64,000 nucleotides of DNA from NCBI RefSeq assembly GCF_933775445.1, contig NC_065876.1, positions 10,106,001-10,170,000 of the forward strand, read 5' to 3'. The position numbers and the translations under genes were made by a program. Each line of letters begins with the position of its first letter. The stretch's first letter is position 1. The notes beneath the pieces were generated by a model. That model was not told where the DNA came from. It saw only the letters and a list, made by a program, of their open reading frames with translations, and did not search any database. Below, piece after piece: positions 36,583 through 50,141 of this stretch. This DNA comes from Argentina anserina. Its lineage: Eukaryota > Streptophyta > Magnoliopsida > Rosales > Rosaceae.

Positions 36583-38859
36583 ATGAGAGTGATATTACTT
36601 GGTGCAACACATACTCTTCATTTGGAGATGACAGTAATTATGATGTAGATTGGATTGGATCATGAAGGTTTTTTTTTTACACAATATTATTCCTTTACTT
36701 AATCAATAACAATATCTGTTTTCAACATTGAATAACAAACCGTCCCAGCTAGCTGGAGTACTTGATAGTTGGGTAAGTTGACCTGACCACGCCAAGTAAT
36801 CGAACATTACCTGTCATGCTAGCTCCTGTTTATCTAAACATGTCCATACTTTGACGGTAATGATCAATTAGCATTGTCATATAGCAGTCAACCCAGCAAA
36901 AAGAACAGGTGTGTGTAGAGAAATATTAGATGTTTACACTGGAAAAAACTTGAGCAATTGACACATTTATATAATTAACAAGCCACATTTGTAGGGGGTT
37001 TTGTGAGATTTTGGGGTTGGCCACACCATCGACACCCACATTTAAGACACATATGAATGTGCCAATTGCTCATGTTTTTTGTAGTATTATTGGATGTTCC
37101 GAAAGGACTTGTTTCTATTAAAAACTGGATTTTTAATTTTCATACAAATAAGTTAGTTGACTTGGAAAAAAATCGAACATCATAGCGAGGGTTGACATAA
37201 GCAACTTAGTTCCTAATCCACCACTAATCGAATGAGATTAGTTCCAATAATGAATAATGATTATCGATCGTCAAATTGTTCATATGAGAAAAAATTCCAT
37301 ATTATTAGTTTATGACCACCTTCAAGGCTTCGATTTCATAATCCACCACGTGATAGCCACTATCAAACCCAGTATTAATCTCATGGTTCGACCTCTAGCT
37401 AGCTGCATAGAGAGAGAGGGGGAGAGAGATCGATAGTTATTAGTTGCAAAGTTGCAGGCAGCACTTATATAAACCTAGCTACGCATCACTTTGTTTTTTT
37501 GTTTTTTAACCCTAAAACCACCTTACCTGCAGTGGAAATAGATACGCAATGATCTGCAACTTTTCCGGGAAGTGCTTTTGTTATCAGGAAGCCTCTCCTA
37601 GGAGTCAGGGATTTGGCTTTCGATTTAAACCCCTGGTTCTTCTTTCTTATTTTTCCTCTTCCCTGCTGGAAACCAATCAAGCCTAGCTCTAGCCAAGCAA
37701 CCTTGCCCGACCATAATCTCCATCACAGCCTTTACCTAAAAACATGTTTTCCCTTTCTACCACATTAGCACTAAATCAAAGAGTAAACCAGCATTGCTTT
37801 CAAGCACCCTTTTTGTTTCAAATATAAAACTATATGTGCAAAAGGTGAAACTACCATCATGAACTAGCATGAGTTCCAACCTCAACTTGCATGTGTGCAC
37901 AAAATGCGCACGCCTCTTATTGCTTATCTAGTATATCAAACCTACAAGGCCTGCAGTACCATATAAAAACCTGAGCAGATTATATATATCTAAGCCAAAA
38001 CCTAGTCATTATCACGATATATATATTGATATAAACATATAAAACAACTTGTATTATTTGAGGCTAGGAAATATGCAGATAAAGGGAAAAACAAATTACA
38101 CTGAAGTCTTTCAATCCAGTAAGTGATCGATCGATATCTGAGAACCGTTGTTATGCTATTTTTCTGAAAAAGGACAGTACTAAATTCAAGTTCATACGAT
38201 AAGTAAACGAAATTGTATTGAAGTAAACGAAAATCCACTCGAGGGTAATGACAGTACCAACCACTTGGGCATTTGAGGGAAATCGCTGAAGCTAAAAGGA
38301 AGATTGTTCGTGTTTGCGTGTGCCACAAAAGCTGGGTAGTCATCACTCAACCTTTTGCTTCCATCTTTTACAGATGCTTTGCCACTATTATCTTTTCTTT
38401 CCATTAATCCAATCTTCTCAAGTTTCTTTTCTTGTTTTATTTCTCTCTTTTACACTTTCACGAGCGTAAGAAAAACGCTTTCCATGATTTCATTTTATTC
38501 TAAAACTCCAAAGCAACCACTCATGTATTTCAAAAGAAATTTCAACAGGACCCCATGAACACCCTAAGATAAAACTCCCTAGCTATATTGGTCCATTTTT
38601 CTTTTTCTTTAGGCCATACAACTCCATTGGATCGTTTGGCTCTACAGGTTTGTAATTGCGACAATTTCTGTGGCCTACAAAACAGAAGTTTTCTTCTTTT
38701 TATCACCTATTCTCTTTTGGTTTCTTATCTTGTCGTCCCCAAAATAATATCAAGTCTTCAAGGTCAACCTAGCAAATCACATTTGATGTCTCTTTCGTAA
38801 TGTCCCTCTCTACTGTCCTTTTCTTATTATAATTGAAAACCATTGTATTGATCCACTTT
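36583..38859. other. Intergenic stretch, no gene seen
   Basis: No convincing coding frame is present. A GA-rich patch (37405-37430) followed by TTATATAAAC near 37466 looks promoter-like, but I found no open frame or stable hairpin downstream that I would call a gene. Confidence 0.4.
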
Positions 38860-39214
38860 CCTTTTAGTCAATCCTCAACAGACAAAATAACCTTATTTTT
38901 TTAACTCTTATTTTTCATTTTCTTAGTCGACTTGGTCGACACTCCCTATTAATGCAAATATAGAGCAAAAATCTGCCGTAAATGCAAGACTTAGTACTGG
39001 TGATTATAGACTTTTCGATGTGCTGTACTGAAAGTAACAACATTAATCCTTTTAGTCAATCCTCAACAGACAAAATAACCTTATTTTTCTTAGTCGACTT
39101 GGTCGACACTCCCTAATAATGCAAATATAGAGCAAAAATCTGCCGTAAATGCAAGACTTAGTACTGGTGATTATAGACTTTTCGATGTGCTGTACGTGAA
39201 AGTAACAACATTAA
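38860..39214. repeat. Recent tandem duplication, ~170-188 bp unit
   Basis: The unit from CCTTTTAGTCAATCCTCAAC to AACAACATTAA occurs at 38860-39047 and 39048-39214. The copies are nearly identical apart from a ~20-bp stretch absent from the second and a few single changes. Each holds the palindromic GTCGACTTGGTCGAC. No gene lies nearby. Confidence 0.85.
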
Positions 39215-40408
39215 ATTGATAGCCGGATTAAAGTTGGGGGACCTTACCAATCTCATGTAGCATGATAGCATAATGGTTCTCAGCCTTGATCAATGTCAGT
39301 TTCAATGCACTGTATACGAGATCCAGTAATCACTGAGGAGTGAGGACAAAAGAAATGCAACTGTTAACATCAGAAGCAAGCTGTAGAGTGCATAAATAAT
39401 TCATGCGGAAAACAATTAGTGTATGCATATGCATCCAATACAATTACTGTATGTATATCTCCAAAATCGAATGAAAATAGGAACATAAAAGGAATTACAA
39501 ACTGACGTCTGAAAAATATAAAACACAATTAATTCAAAACAAACAAAATTATAAAACATCAATATCATATCGATTATGGCTATTAGTACGTCTACTCTCG
39601 CCTCAGAAATTTTCTTTAGAAAAAGCAACAGGAAACCTTCAGCGCTACTTTTTCTTTCGGCTTATGGATGAGAAAATGTCAGTTGATCGCTTCTCATCAT
39701 CTATATGAATTTGCGGGACATATGGTCTACTTTCGGTACATGATCGATGATCAACTAGTACTTGTGTAACGACCCTAAAATTTCAAGTTTAAAAACTCAA
39801 AATTTTAAAGTCGTTAAACACCAAACAATTTCAATGAAATCGAAATCATTTAAAATGTCACAGCGGATCATTACTGAGTTCTCAATACAACTCAGACAAA
39901 CCAATTATTACAAACCAAATTTATAATCCATACATAAAATGGAAATGTAATAATCCTCACAATCTCTCACAAAACTCACGAAATAAATGCTCACAAAATT
40001 CTCACTCACAAATCCACTCTAGCAATCTCACCACAAACAGGATAATGAACGACTTCAAGTCCCCAGAGATGTCCTTCGATTCCCACTAATCGACACCTGC
40101 AGTAGTATCCCTTACACCATCGAATTGGTGCACCGGGATTGTCAACACACACCCGGTAAGCTTTACAGCTCGTATGAGTAAAATAAAACAAATATAACTC
40201 GCATGACAATATATATGTCAATCCACAATTAACAAATATAAATGCACTCATGAGTCAATGGACGGCCCATCTGGTTGTCCCGAAAATATAAAAATGAAAA
40301 TACTCATGAGAAGTTGGGCAACCCCTCTGTTTGCCCAAATGCATTATAATACGAGTACTAATGAGCGTTGGTACGCCTCTGTTACCCCTCATATAGTACA
40401 CCGCCGAC

Positions 40409-40507
40409 GTTGGGTAACTTCCTCGCTACCCAACGCCCGGCATAGGGCAACCTCCTCGCTACCCTACACCCAACATAGGGCAATCTCCTCGCTACCCGAT
40501 GTCCGAC
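40409..40507 (+). repeat. Three-unit 33-bp tandem repeat in solo LTR D
   Basis: CCTCGCTACCC recurs at 40421, 40454 and 40487, an exact 33-bp period. The first unit is a hairpin with an 8-bp stem GTTGGGTA / TACCCAAC. The second keeps TAGGG / CCCTA, and the third GGG / CCC. The period of 11 codons is probably chance, since the surrounding frame is short. Confidence 0.8.
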
Positions 40508-41585
40508 AGACAGACTAGAGCTCTAACTGTATCGTAACTTTCGCCCGGCCAAAGGCTAGGTTCCGACATGCCACACACGTCCGAAGACTGGTCCGAAGAC
40601 ATAAACACGTACAATAATCTACTTATTATTGTACAAATTTCATCACGTACTCAATATATAATTCTCATCACCTCTGTGATCATAATTCACAAACGAAATC
40701 CTAACAGTATATAATATAGCAAACTATATATATATGTACCTATTTACCATTTATACCATATATATACAATCCACTTTATTATATACATGTCATATTTCTT
40801 TAACACGCCCGAAGACAAAACGATTTAACAAATCACTACGTTAAAATCACGTACAATAATCTACTCATTATTGTACAAGTTAAATCACATGCTCAATATT
40901 TAATTCTCGTCATTCGAAATGACCAATTCCAATGAATTCATAACAGTATATAATATAGCAAACTATATATATAGTACTTATTACCATTATACAATATATA
41001 TGTAATCCACTATATTGTATACATGTTGTAATTCAATATTAAAAACTCTTGCAAAATCTTGAATCACCGCAATGGTAGATTCGTAAATAAGTGAGATTTT
41101 ACTTACCTTATCGACTCGAGCGTAATTCCACAAGTTCCGAAGATAATTCCTTTCCTTGCTTTATCGATCACCTTGAAAAGATAAGAAAAGAATTTAGAAA
41201 CGTTTCGTAAACCTTTAAATGCCGAAACAGTAATAATCGGTTACTGTTCAGCAATTTTCGGTTTTACGAATTTACTGTTCACCGTTACTATTTAGTGTTA
41301 CTGTTCACGGTTACTATTCACGTATTAATGTACAAATACATATCCAATACGTATCGTTGTACGAGTACATACTGTTTATGTATTTCTGTACGTACTGTCT
41401 CAGTAAATAATATTTACCGTATTATCCTTCCAAAATTACTTTTTACCTTTAGTAAAAGTAATTTAAATTTACAATTACCGTTCGTAAATAAAATTTACAT
41501 TTACCGTACATAAATAAAATTTACATTTACATTTATCGTACGTAAAAATAAATTACAAAATTACCATTCTCGGAATCACTGTTCA

Positions 41586-41786
41586 CGCCGCCGCACGTGG
41601 CGGCGCGTGGGGTACACGCGCCACCCCCGGCAGGCCGCGCGTGGGGCACACGCGCCGACACCCCTAACGGCGTATATCACGCCACCGCCACCCCATTTCT
41701 CTCTTTTTCTTCCTCCTCTTCCTCCCCACGGCCTCACGCCGCCCCTAGACCCTCCCACGCCCTCACACGCGCCGCCTAAGGCGGCG
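41586..41786. repeat. GC-rich hairpin cluster in solo LTR D
   Basis: Four perfect inverted repeats occur: CGCCGCC/GGCGGCG at 41586-41605, GGCGCGTG/CACGCGCC at 41602-41622, GCGCGTG/CACGCGC at 41637-41655 and CGCCGCC/GGCGGCG at 41770-41786. Loops are 3 to 6 nt. The GC block stands out from the AT-rich surroundings. Confidence 0.8.
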
Positions 41787-42428
41787 GTACCTCTCCATCA
41801 TCTCCAACCTCCGATCTCCACCAAAACATCACAACTCCACACGAAAATTCAACAACAACATCACAACAACAAACCTAGGCTATCCTCACCTCGATTGGAA
41901 CTCGAAAATCACCGGAGGCGAGCTTAGATGCGGCGGTGAGAAAAACAGAAACTTGGAGACGTCCGAGCGGCTTCGCGACTGCGGGGCACGGGCTGGCGAG
42001 CTGGATGGTGGCTGTGGGAGTCCTTGCGACGATGTTGGGCTGGGCGATGCACGTCACGGCGGCTCGGAGGGAGGCAGATCGGCGAGAGGATTTTCGGAGG
42101 GTGAGAGAAGGAGAATCGGGGAGAGAGAAAGAAAAGGAGGCGGGGTGAGAGAGAGGGAAGAATGGGTTTCCAATTATGGGAACCCTAGCTGAAAACATTT
42201 CCTTTTATACCCCTCTCTAAAATCGGAAACTAACTTCCGTCTTTAATAACTTTTAGGTACGACGTCCGATTCGAACGCGTCACATACTCACGAACTCGTA
42301 TCGACGAGCTCTACAGCTTTCATGAAGGAAGTTTTCGCAAACGAGCGACGGAATAAACGTCGATATATACGTTACGGAAACGTAACGTTTTTCTAATTAA
42401 ACGTTCCGAGAACGTTACAACTTGTACG

Positions 42429-45144
<2,716 letters not shown>

Positions 45145-45149
45145 CCTAG

Positions 45150-46666
45150 TGATAGGAACACTTTGTGCGACGTTCTTAACATGTTTTTACCTCAATTTGT
45201 ACTTTGCTTAGCCCTTATTGTTGTACTATTGAGTCATTGAGTCGTAGTAAGAGTCTTGGGCGGTATTAGATGCATTTTTATGCTTACATGAGTTAAAAAC
45301 GCATAATTGGTCTAGAGTCCTAGTTTGACTAGAAATCCTTGTTAGGTTTTGAAACTAATTATCTCTTACTTATGATTTTATTTTCTTATTTTCAGATTTG
45401 ATTGAAGAGATAATTAAAGAAAAAGAGATGGAGCCAAGTCATCCAACAATTAAAGATGATCATTAAAAGCATAAACATGGCATGTTTTAGGGATTAAAGA
45501 ATGACATGTTTTAGAGAACAAAACATGGCATGATTTAAGGGATTAAAGCATTGAATTATAATATGAGGAAAGATGCAACTACCCTCATTATTTCCTCTAT
45601 ATATACATGACTTCATCTCTCAAATAAGAAAACTTCTCATTAGCATTCAAGAGCCAAAACTCTACCAAAACACCACCATAAATTTCCCTCACAAATTAGC
45701 CAAGCCGTCCACCCCAAAACTATCATCATCTCCACCGAGTTTCACTATTGAAGACACACCTCCAAGGTTTCTACAACGTGTGATTCTCACAACTCATCTT
45801 CATGGCTTCGTCTATTTGTGTTAATCTACAATTCTTTGTCTATGAAGATTGTAAGTTGTTATTTATGTAGAAATATTGGTTTTGTATTTGTTTTAGAATT
45901 TTCAGATTGTATTTGATATTTTTTTAGACTACACCGAATTTATGTTCTTATAATTATTGAAGTTTGTATTTCTATTGTTGTGTTCTCATCATCTTTCTCA
46001 TACTTTTAGATAATTTTCAGATATGTGCATATGAATTTAGTGCTTGGATGCAGTCCCTAAGATTGTGTTTGAGTGCTAGATTCATCAACCATATTAACAC
46101 ATATCGAATCATGCCCTAAGTAGGTTCGGTTTGTGTTGATTAAAAGTGGTAAAAAATTCTGGAAATTTGCATGTGAAACCATGGTGGGTGATGCCACACA
46201 TGAAACATGTCTCCAACAAAGATTTGGTGCTTAAATGTAATCTTGTTTGATTTTCTACTCTAAGTGTTATTGAATTCGATTGCATGCAAATTTAGATTAG
46301 GCCCTAAGTCAACCTAAATGTTAATTGAAATCTTGCATGATTAGATGATCCCCTAAGGCTCTAATTGTATTGGTGTCTAAAAAGTATGTAATTGGTCGAA
46401 TTAGAATGCATGATAGGTTCGAACTTGTAATTATGTGGTGTAATGGTAAATTTGGTTTAAGTTTGTTAAAGAGAAGTTGATCATGTAAATAGTAATTTAG
46501 GTTTTATTTTAGTAGTTAATAATCAATCTCAAACCCCCCATTATTTGTTAACACTAAAAGTTTAGAGTTCCCTTCAATTCCCCGGAAAGAACGATCTCTG
46601 CTTATTCTATACTAACGATGATGTTTTACAAGGTTTATTATAGACGTTTTAATTAACGCTCTATCA
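45150..46666 (+). mobile_element. Solo LTR E, 1517 bp
   Basis: It starts TGATAGGAACAC and ends CTCTATCA, the TG...CA form. A perfect 5-bp duplication CCTAG flanks it (45145-45149 and 46667-46671). A TATA-like CTATATATACATGAC lies near 45598, followed by an A/C-rich leader-like tract, as in LTR promoters. No coding domain or second LTR is present. The family is not identified. Confidence 0.7.
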
Positions 46667-46671
46667 CCTAG

Positions 46672-47168
46672 ATGCCATTCCTTATCACTTAGTACGTATT
46701 GAAGGAACCGATCTAATTTTTCTGTTCCTTGTGTGAGTTGGGTCAACAGAAACAAATCCCGAAAGTAGCACTAATTTTCAGAAGACAACCATGGAGATCG
46801 AAGATACTTGCCATGTAAATTCATACTATATATATATAGGTGTTCTTCGCTACGGAGGTCCGGACCGTCCGGATTCGCCGTTTTTGGCGACGACAGGCCG
46901 CAACGACGGGGTGGACCACGACAGCCACACTACCCACCTCTCGGTGATCCCGTCTGTGCCGACCGGAGCTCTATCGGCGACCTGCGGGAGTCGAAATATG
47001 TAAAAATCAAGTTTTTAGGCAGATTCCGGCGATTTTGCCATTTCGACTGATTTGGGCAGCCAAAATGGTGATCGCTAAAGTATCAAACTTAGTAAAAACA
47101 ATGAACGCACCAAATCTATCAAACCTGAACCATTCATGTTTATATAGCTACAAAATACTCTAATACGC
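46672..47168. other. Short intergenic stretch
   Basis: Nothing coding is recognised. A GC-rich patch (46855-46990) carries two overlapping short frames of about 70-80 codons with no family resemblance. Confidence 0.4.
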
Positions 47169-47176
47169 CATAGATT

Positions 47177-47895
47177 TAGAGGTGGCAAATGGGCCCAAAA
47201 GCCCGAGTCTGGCTTAGATCCGTCATGTTAAAAATCGGCCCGGCATGGCCCGAGCCTGTTAGCAGCCCGGCCCGGCCCGAGACCGTTATTGTAATGGGTC
47301 GGGCCGGGCCAAGATATTTTGGCCCATGGGCCCAGCACGGCCCGAGCCCGTTTTTAGCCCGGCACTACTAGAGCACGATAAATTCATAGGCCGGCCCGTT
47401 AAACACATAATTTTATATTATTTGTATCAATATTTAAATAATTATCATTATTAAACTTGAATATTATACTTTTAAAATTAAAATCTATTGATTATTTCAT
47501 TATTTTAACTACAATATTTCACAAATATTATCAAAATAGTGAATAAAACGTCATTATTTTGAGATACGTAATGTTTCAAAAATAAGATTATGAAATGTGT
47601 TGTAGTATTTTATTTATTTTGCCATAAATAGTTATATAAAACAAATATTCAAAGTACATAATATTTGTTATTTTAATTGTGTCATATAATGCTAATGGGC
47701 CAGGCTGGCTCGCTTCTTGGCCCGGCCCAACATGGGTTTGGGCCGTGGGTCGGACCGGACTTAATATTTAAGTAAATGACCCGGTTCGAACCCGGCACGA
47801 TAAATAAATGTGCTGGTCCGAGCACAGCACGAGCACGGTTTTAGCCCGTTTAAAATGGACCGGGCCGGTCCGGCCCGGCCCGTTTGCCTCCTCTA
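47177..47895. mobile_element. Non-autonomous hAT element (MITE-like), 719 bp
   Basis: Termini TAGAGGTGGCAAATGGGC and GCCCGTTTGCCTCCTCTA are inverted repeats matching at 16 of 18 positions. A perfect 8-bp duplication CATAGATT flanks the element (47169-47176 and 47896-47903), diagnostic of hAT. Both ends are rich in GGCCCGGCCCG-type words and the middle is very AT-rich. There is no coding capacity. The exact target duplication suggests a fairly recent insertion. Confidence 0.92.
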
Positions 47896-48420
47896 CATAG
47901 ATTATATAAGGCAACACCAATTTATTTATGAGATGCCTATACAAAGAAGATGCAGGGTGCTTTAAACGTAACACTTGTGTCCTAACACGGTAACACCCAC
48001 GCACATTGTTCGAGTGCCATCCAGAGGATTTCTTATTTATTTCCTCACTTCAACCAATTTCCCCCACCAACATGAAATTCCAAAGCAAGTATCCATACCT
48101 GTCCTAGATCCCTCTCCTAATCATGGCCTCTTTTTTGTTCGATCTGTTGTTAATCAAAAGAAAAGAAAACTAAAAGAACTAACAGAAACAGTAGAGATAC
48201 ACATACACAAAAGCCAAAGCTGGGTGTGCTACCTACTTGTTTTTTACATATCGTATGAAGAATTGATCTAGTGTAAAATAAATATTATGAAAAAATAAAG
48301 TAAGAGAAAATTCTCTATAGTACTGTTCAACTAGAGACTCTGCTTGAGCAAGGAGCCAACCCCTCCTTACCCATCACGCAAGCAAAGAGTGGGCACCAAG
48401 TAGAGACCCTGCTTCTCCCT

Positions 48421-48473
48421 TTATATATCAAAAATCAAATTCCACCCAACTCATCCATCCCCAAAACCCTAAA
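48421..48473 (+). promoter_or_regulatory. TATA box and telo-box upstream of the small-protein gene
   Basis: TTATATAT at 48421-48428 lies ~90 bp before the ATG at 48517. AAACCCTAAA at 48464-48473 is a telo-box-like word common in plant promoters and leaders of housekeeping and translation-linked genes. Spacing suits a short 5' UTR. Confidence 0.45.
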
Positions 48474-48516
48474 TCCCAAATCCCCCCGTAGCCCATATTC
48501 CGAGGTCTCAGCAACA

Positions 48517-48639
48517 ATGGCGTTTTTCCGAACCACCTTCTCGCTACTCACCGGCACGGTCTTCGGCATCTACATCGCTCACCTCGAGGAGACCTACCGG
48601 AAGCCCAAGAAGAGGGACTCCGACGAGACCGAGGCCTAG
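48517..48639 (+). CDS. Small 40-residue membrane-type protein, probable gene
   Basis: The ATG sits in a good plant context (GCAACAATGGCG). The protein is 40 residues: MAFFRTTFSLLTGTVFGIYI, then a charged tail with EETYRKPKKRDSDETEA, ending in TAG. An N-terminal hydrophobic segment (residues ~3-22, small residues in TGTVFG) plus a basic-acidic tail suggests a single-pass membrane microprotein. It recalls the short transmembrane mitochondrial protein 1 family, but is shorter, and that match is from memory. Codon use is GC-rich and C-ending (TTC, ACC, GAG, AAG), unlike the AT-rich surroundings, which favours real coding. A TATA box and leader lie upstream. Confidence 0.6.
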   Translation: MAFFRTTFSLLTGTVFGIYIAHLEETYRKPKKRDSDETEA

Positions 48640-50141
48640 ATCCCCCACCCTATTTTAGGCTCACGTTTCAGAGAACTATAATGGAGTCGATTCGTTGGGT
48701 ATGGGGTTGGGGTTTTTTTAGTTTTTGAGATTGTGGGTTTACTCTGTTACTTTGGGTTCTGATTGAAATGGAAGTAAAGTTTCGAATTGGAATTTCAATG
48801 TATCATCGTGAAGTTGTTGAATTTGCTAGTTTAATTCGTTTGGTGGATGACTGAATGGCAATGATTTGGCAAGTTAAGGAAACATAAGTTCTTGCCCGAA
48901 TTTTGAATGGTTAGATGAATTTTGCATTCCAATTGGAAGATCAAAGATGTACTTCACAATGCAGATATTACTGAATTAGTTGTAGGATCTAGAACCAAGG
49001 TTGGATACCTTCAAATGTCTATTGTAGTAGATTACAGAGTCGATAGTGTTAGTATCAAAGAGTTTCAAGAGCAAGTAAGACTGTAAGACACAATCTCTAA
49101 TTATAAAGTAGAACCGAGAAATAGGCCAGAGTTGAAATGTAAGAAAGAAGAGCCAATTTTTGCATTAGAGTAATAGGTAGTTTTCCCTATCAACTAGGAT
49201 GTACTGACCATCTTATTTGCAGTGTAGTATTGTTTATACTTTATACTGTCTCCTATTGCATTTCTGTACAGATAGTAATTTATAAATTCCTTCGGGAGAA
49301 GAACCATATGCAGGTCAAACAGGCTACATTTGGCACTTGTTTTGGTAGTTTTGAATTATGAAATAGAAGATTATTTGTGCAAAATTTTTCATCTTTTTCA
49401 TTATTTTGGAAGCTTTGAGTTTGAGGTTTTCAGTTTTCACTTGTAGCTTGTGTTTGTGTTTTACTTATAATCATCTGCAGCATGAGGAACGTTGATATGC
49501 TATTTATACTCTATTGTCTGTTGAAGGATTTAATCCTGTTCTTGTTCAACAGTTTATAACTTTATGTTGATATCACCATTCTTGAACTATGTCTTCGATA
49601 GTAATCACACTGCAAAAAATTGAAACAAACGGGGTTGAAAGCTACTTAAACATGGAAAAACACACTGGTGTCTCGTTTTTAATTGTCATGTTCTGATAAA
49701 TGCATTACCATTTACCAGCAGAAGGATTTCACTATACTGATTCATACATATCAATGTCAATTAGAAAATAAATATTTTTAAGAATACTTTTAAGCCAGTT
49801 TCATTTGAATTTATCCTTCTTGCAAGTTGCATCTGAATTTGGATATATCATTTAACTGAATTGATATCCTGATGTCAACTCAATCTTCTCTGGATATCAG
49901 ATAAAGCCATGTTCTTCACCATTTTGTTGCTAGGGTATGTATGAGGGACATTGATGATGCTAATTGGAGACAGAGAGGAAAGTGTGATGCGAGGAAATAC
50001 TCTATTAAATATTCACACTGATACATATTTCCTGATAAAGAAAAATATAGTGAAGCAAAACTTAAAACTTGCTTCAGCAGCCCTTTTTACAAATCTGATT
50101 CACAACAATTTGTATCTGTTGTAAACTTCAGCTTGCAAGTT
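48640..50141. other. 3' regions between convergent genes
   Basis: This stretch holds the likely 3' UTR of the small-protein gene and, at its right end, the 3' region of the minus-strand membrane protein gene. I see no coding frame or bounded repeat between them. Confidence 0.45.

Larger units (their letters stand above)
39765..42419 (+). mobile_element. Solo LTR D, 2655 bp, gypsy-like
   Basis: It starts TGTAACGACCC and ends GAACGTTACA, so the ends are TG...CA with inverted TGTAACG/CGTTACA. A perfect 5-bp target duplication ACTTG flanks it (39760-39764 and 42420-42424). There is no second LTR or coding domain, so it is a solo LTR. Inside are a three-unit 33-bp repeat (40409-40507), a ~240-bp diverged direct duplication (about 40600-40795 and 40848-41035), a GC-rich hairpin block (41586-41786) and CT-rich, leader-like sequence. 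A truncated inverted relative lies at 53575-54454. Confidence 0.85.

Noticed and set aside
37380..37690. Possible microRNA or small gene after a TATAAAC box
   Set aside because: I found neither a stable long hairpin nor a credible open frame.
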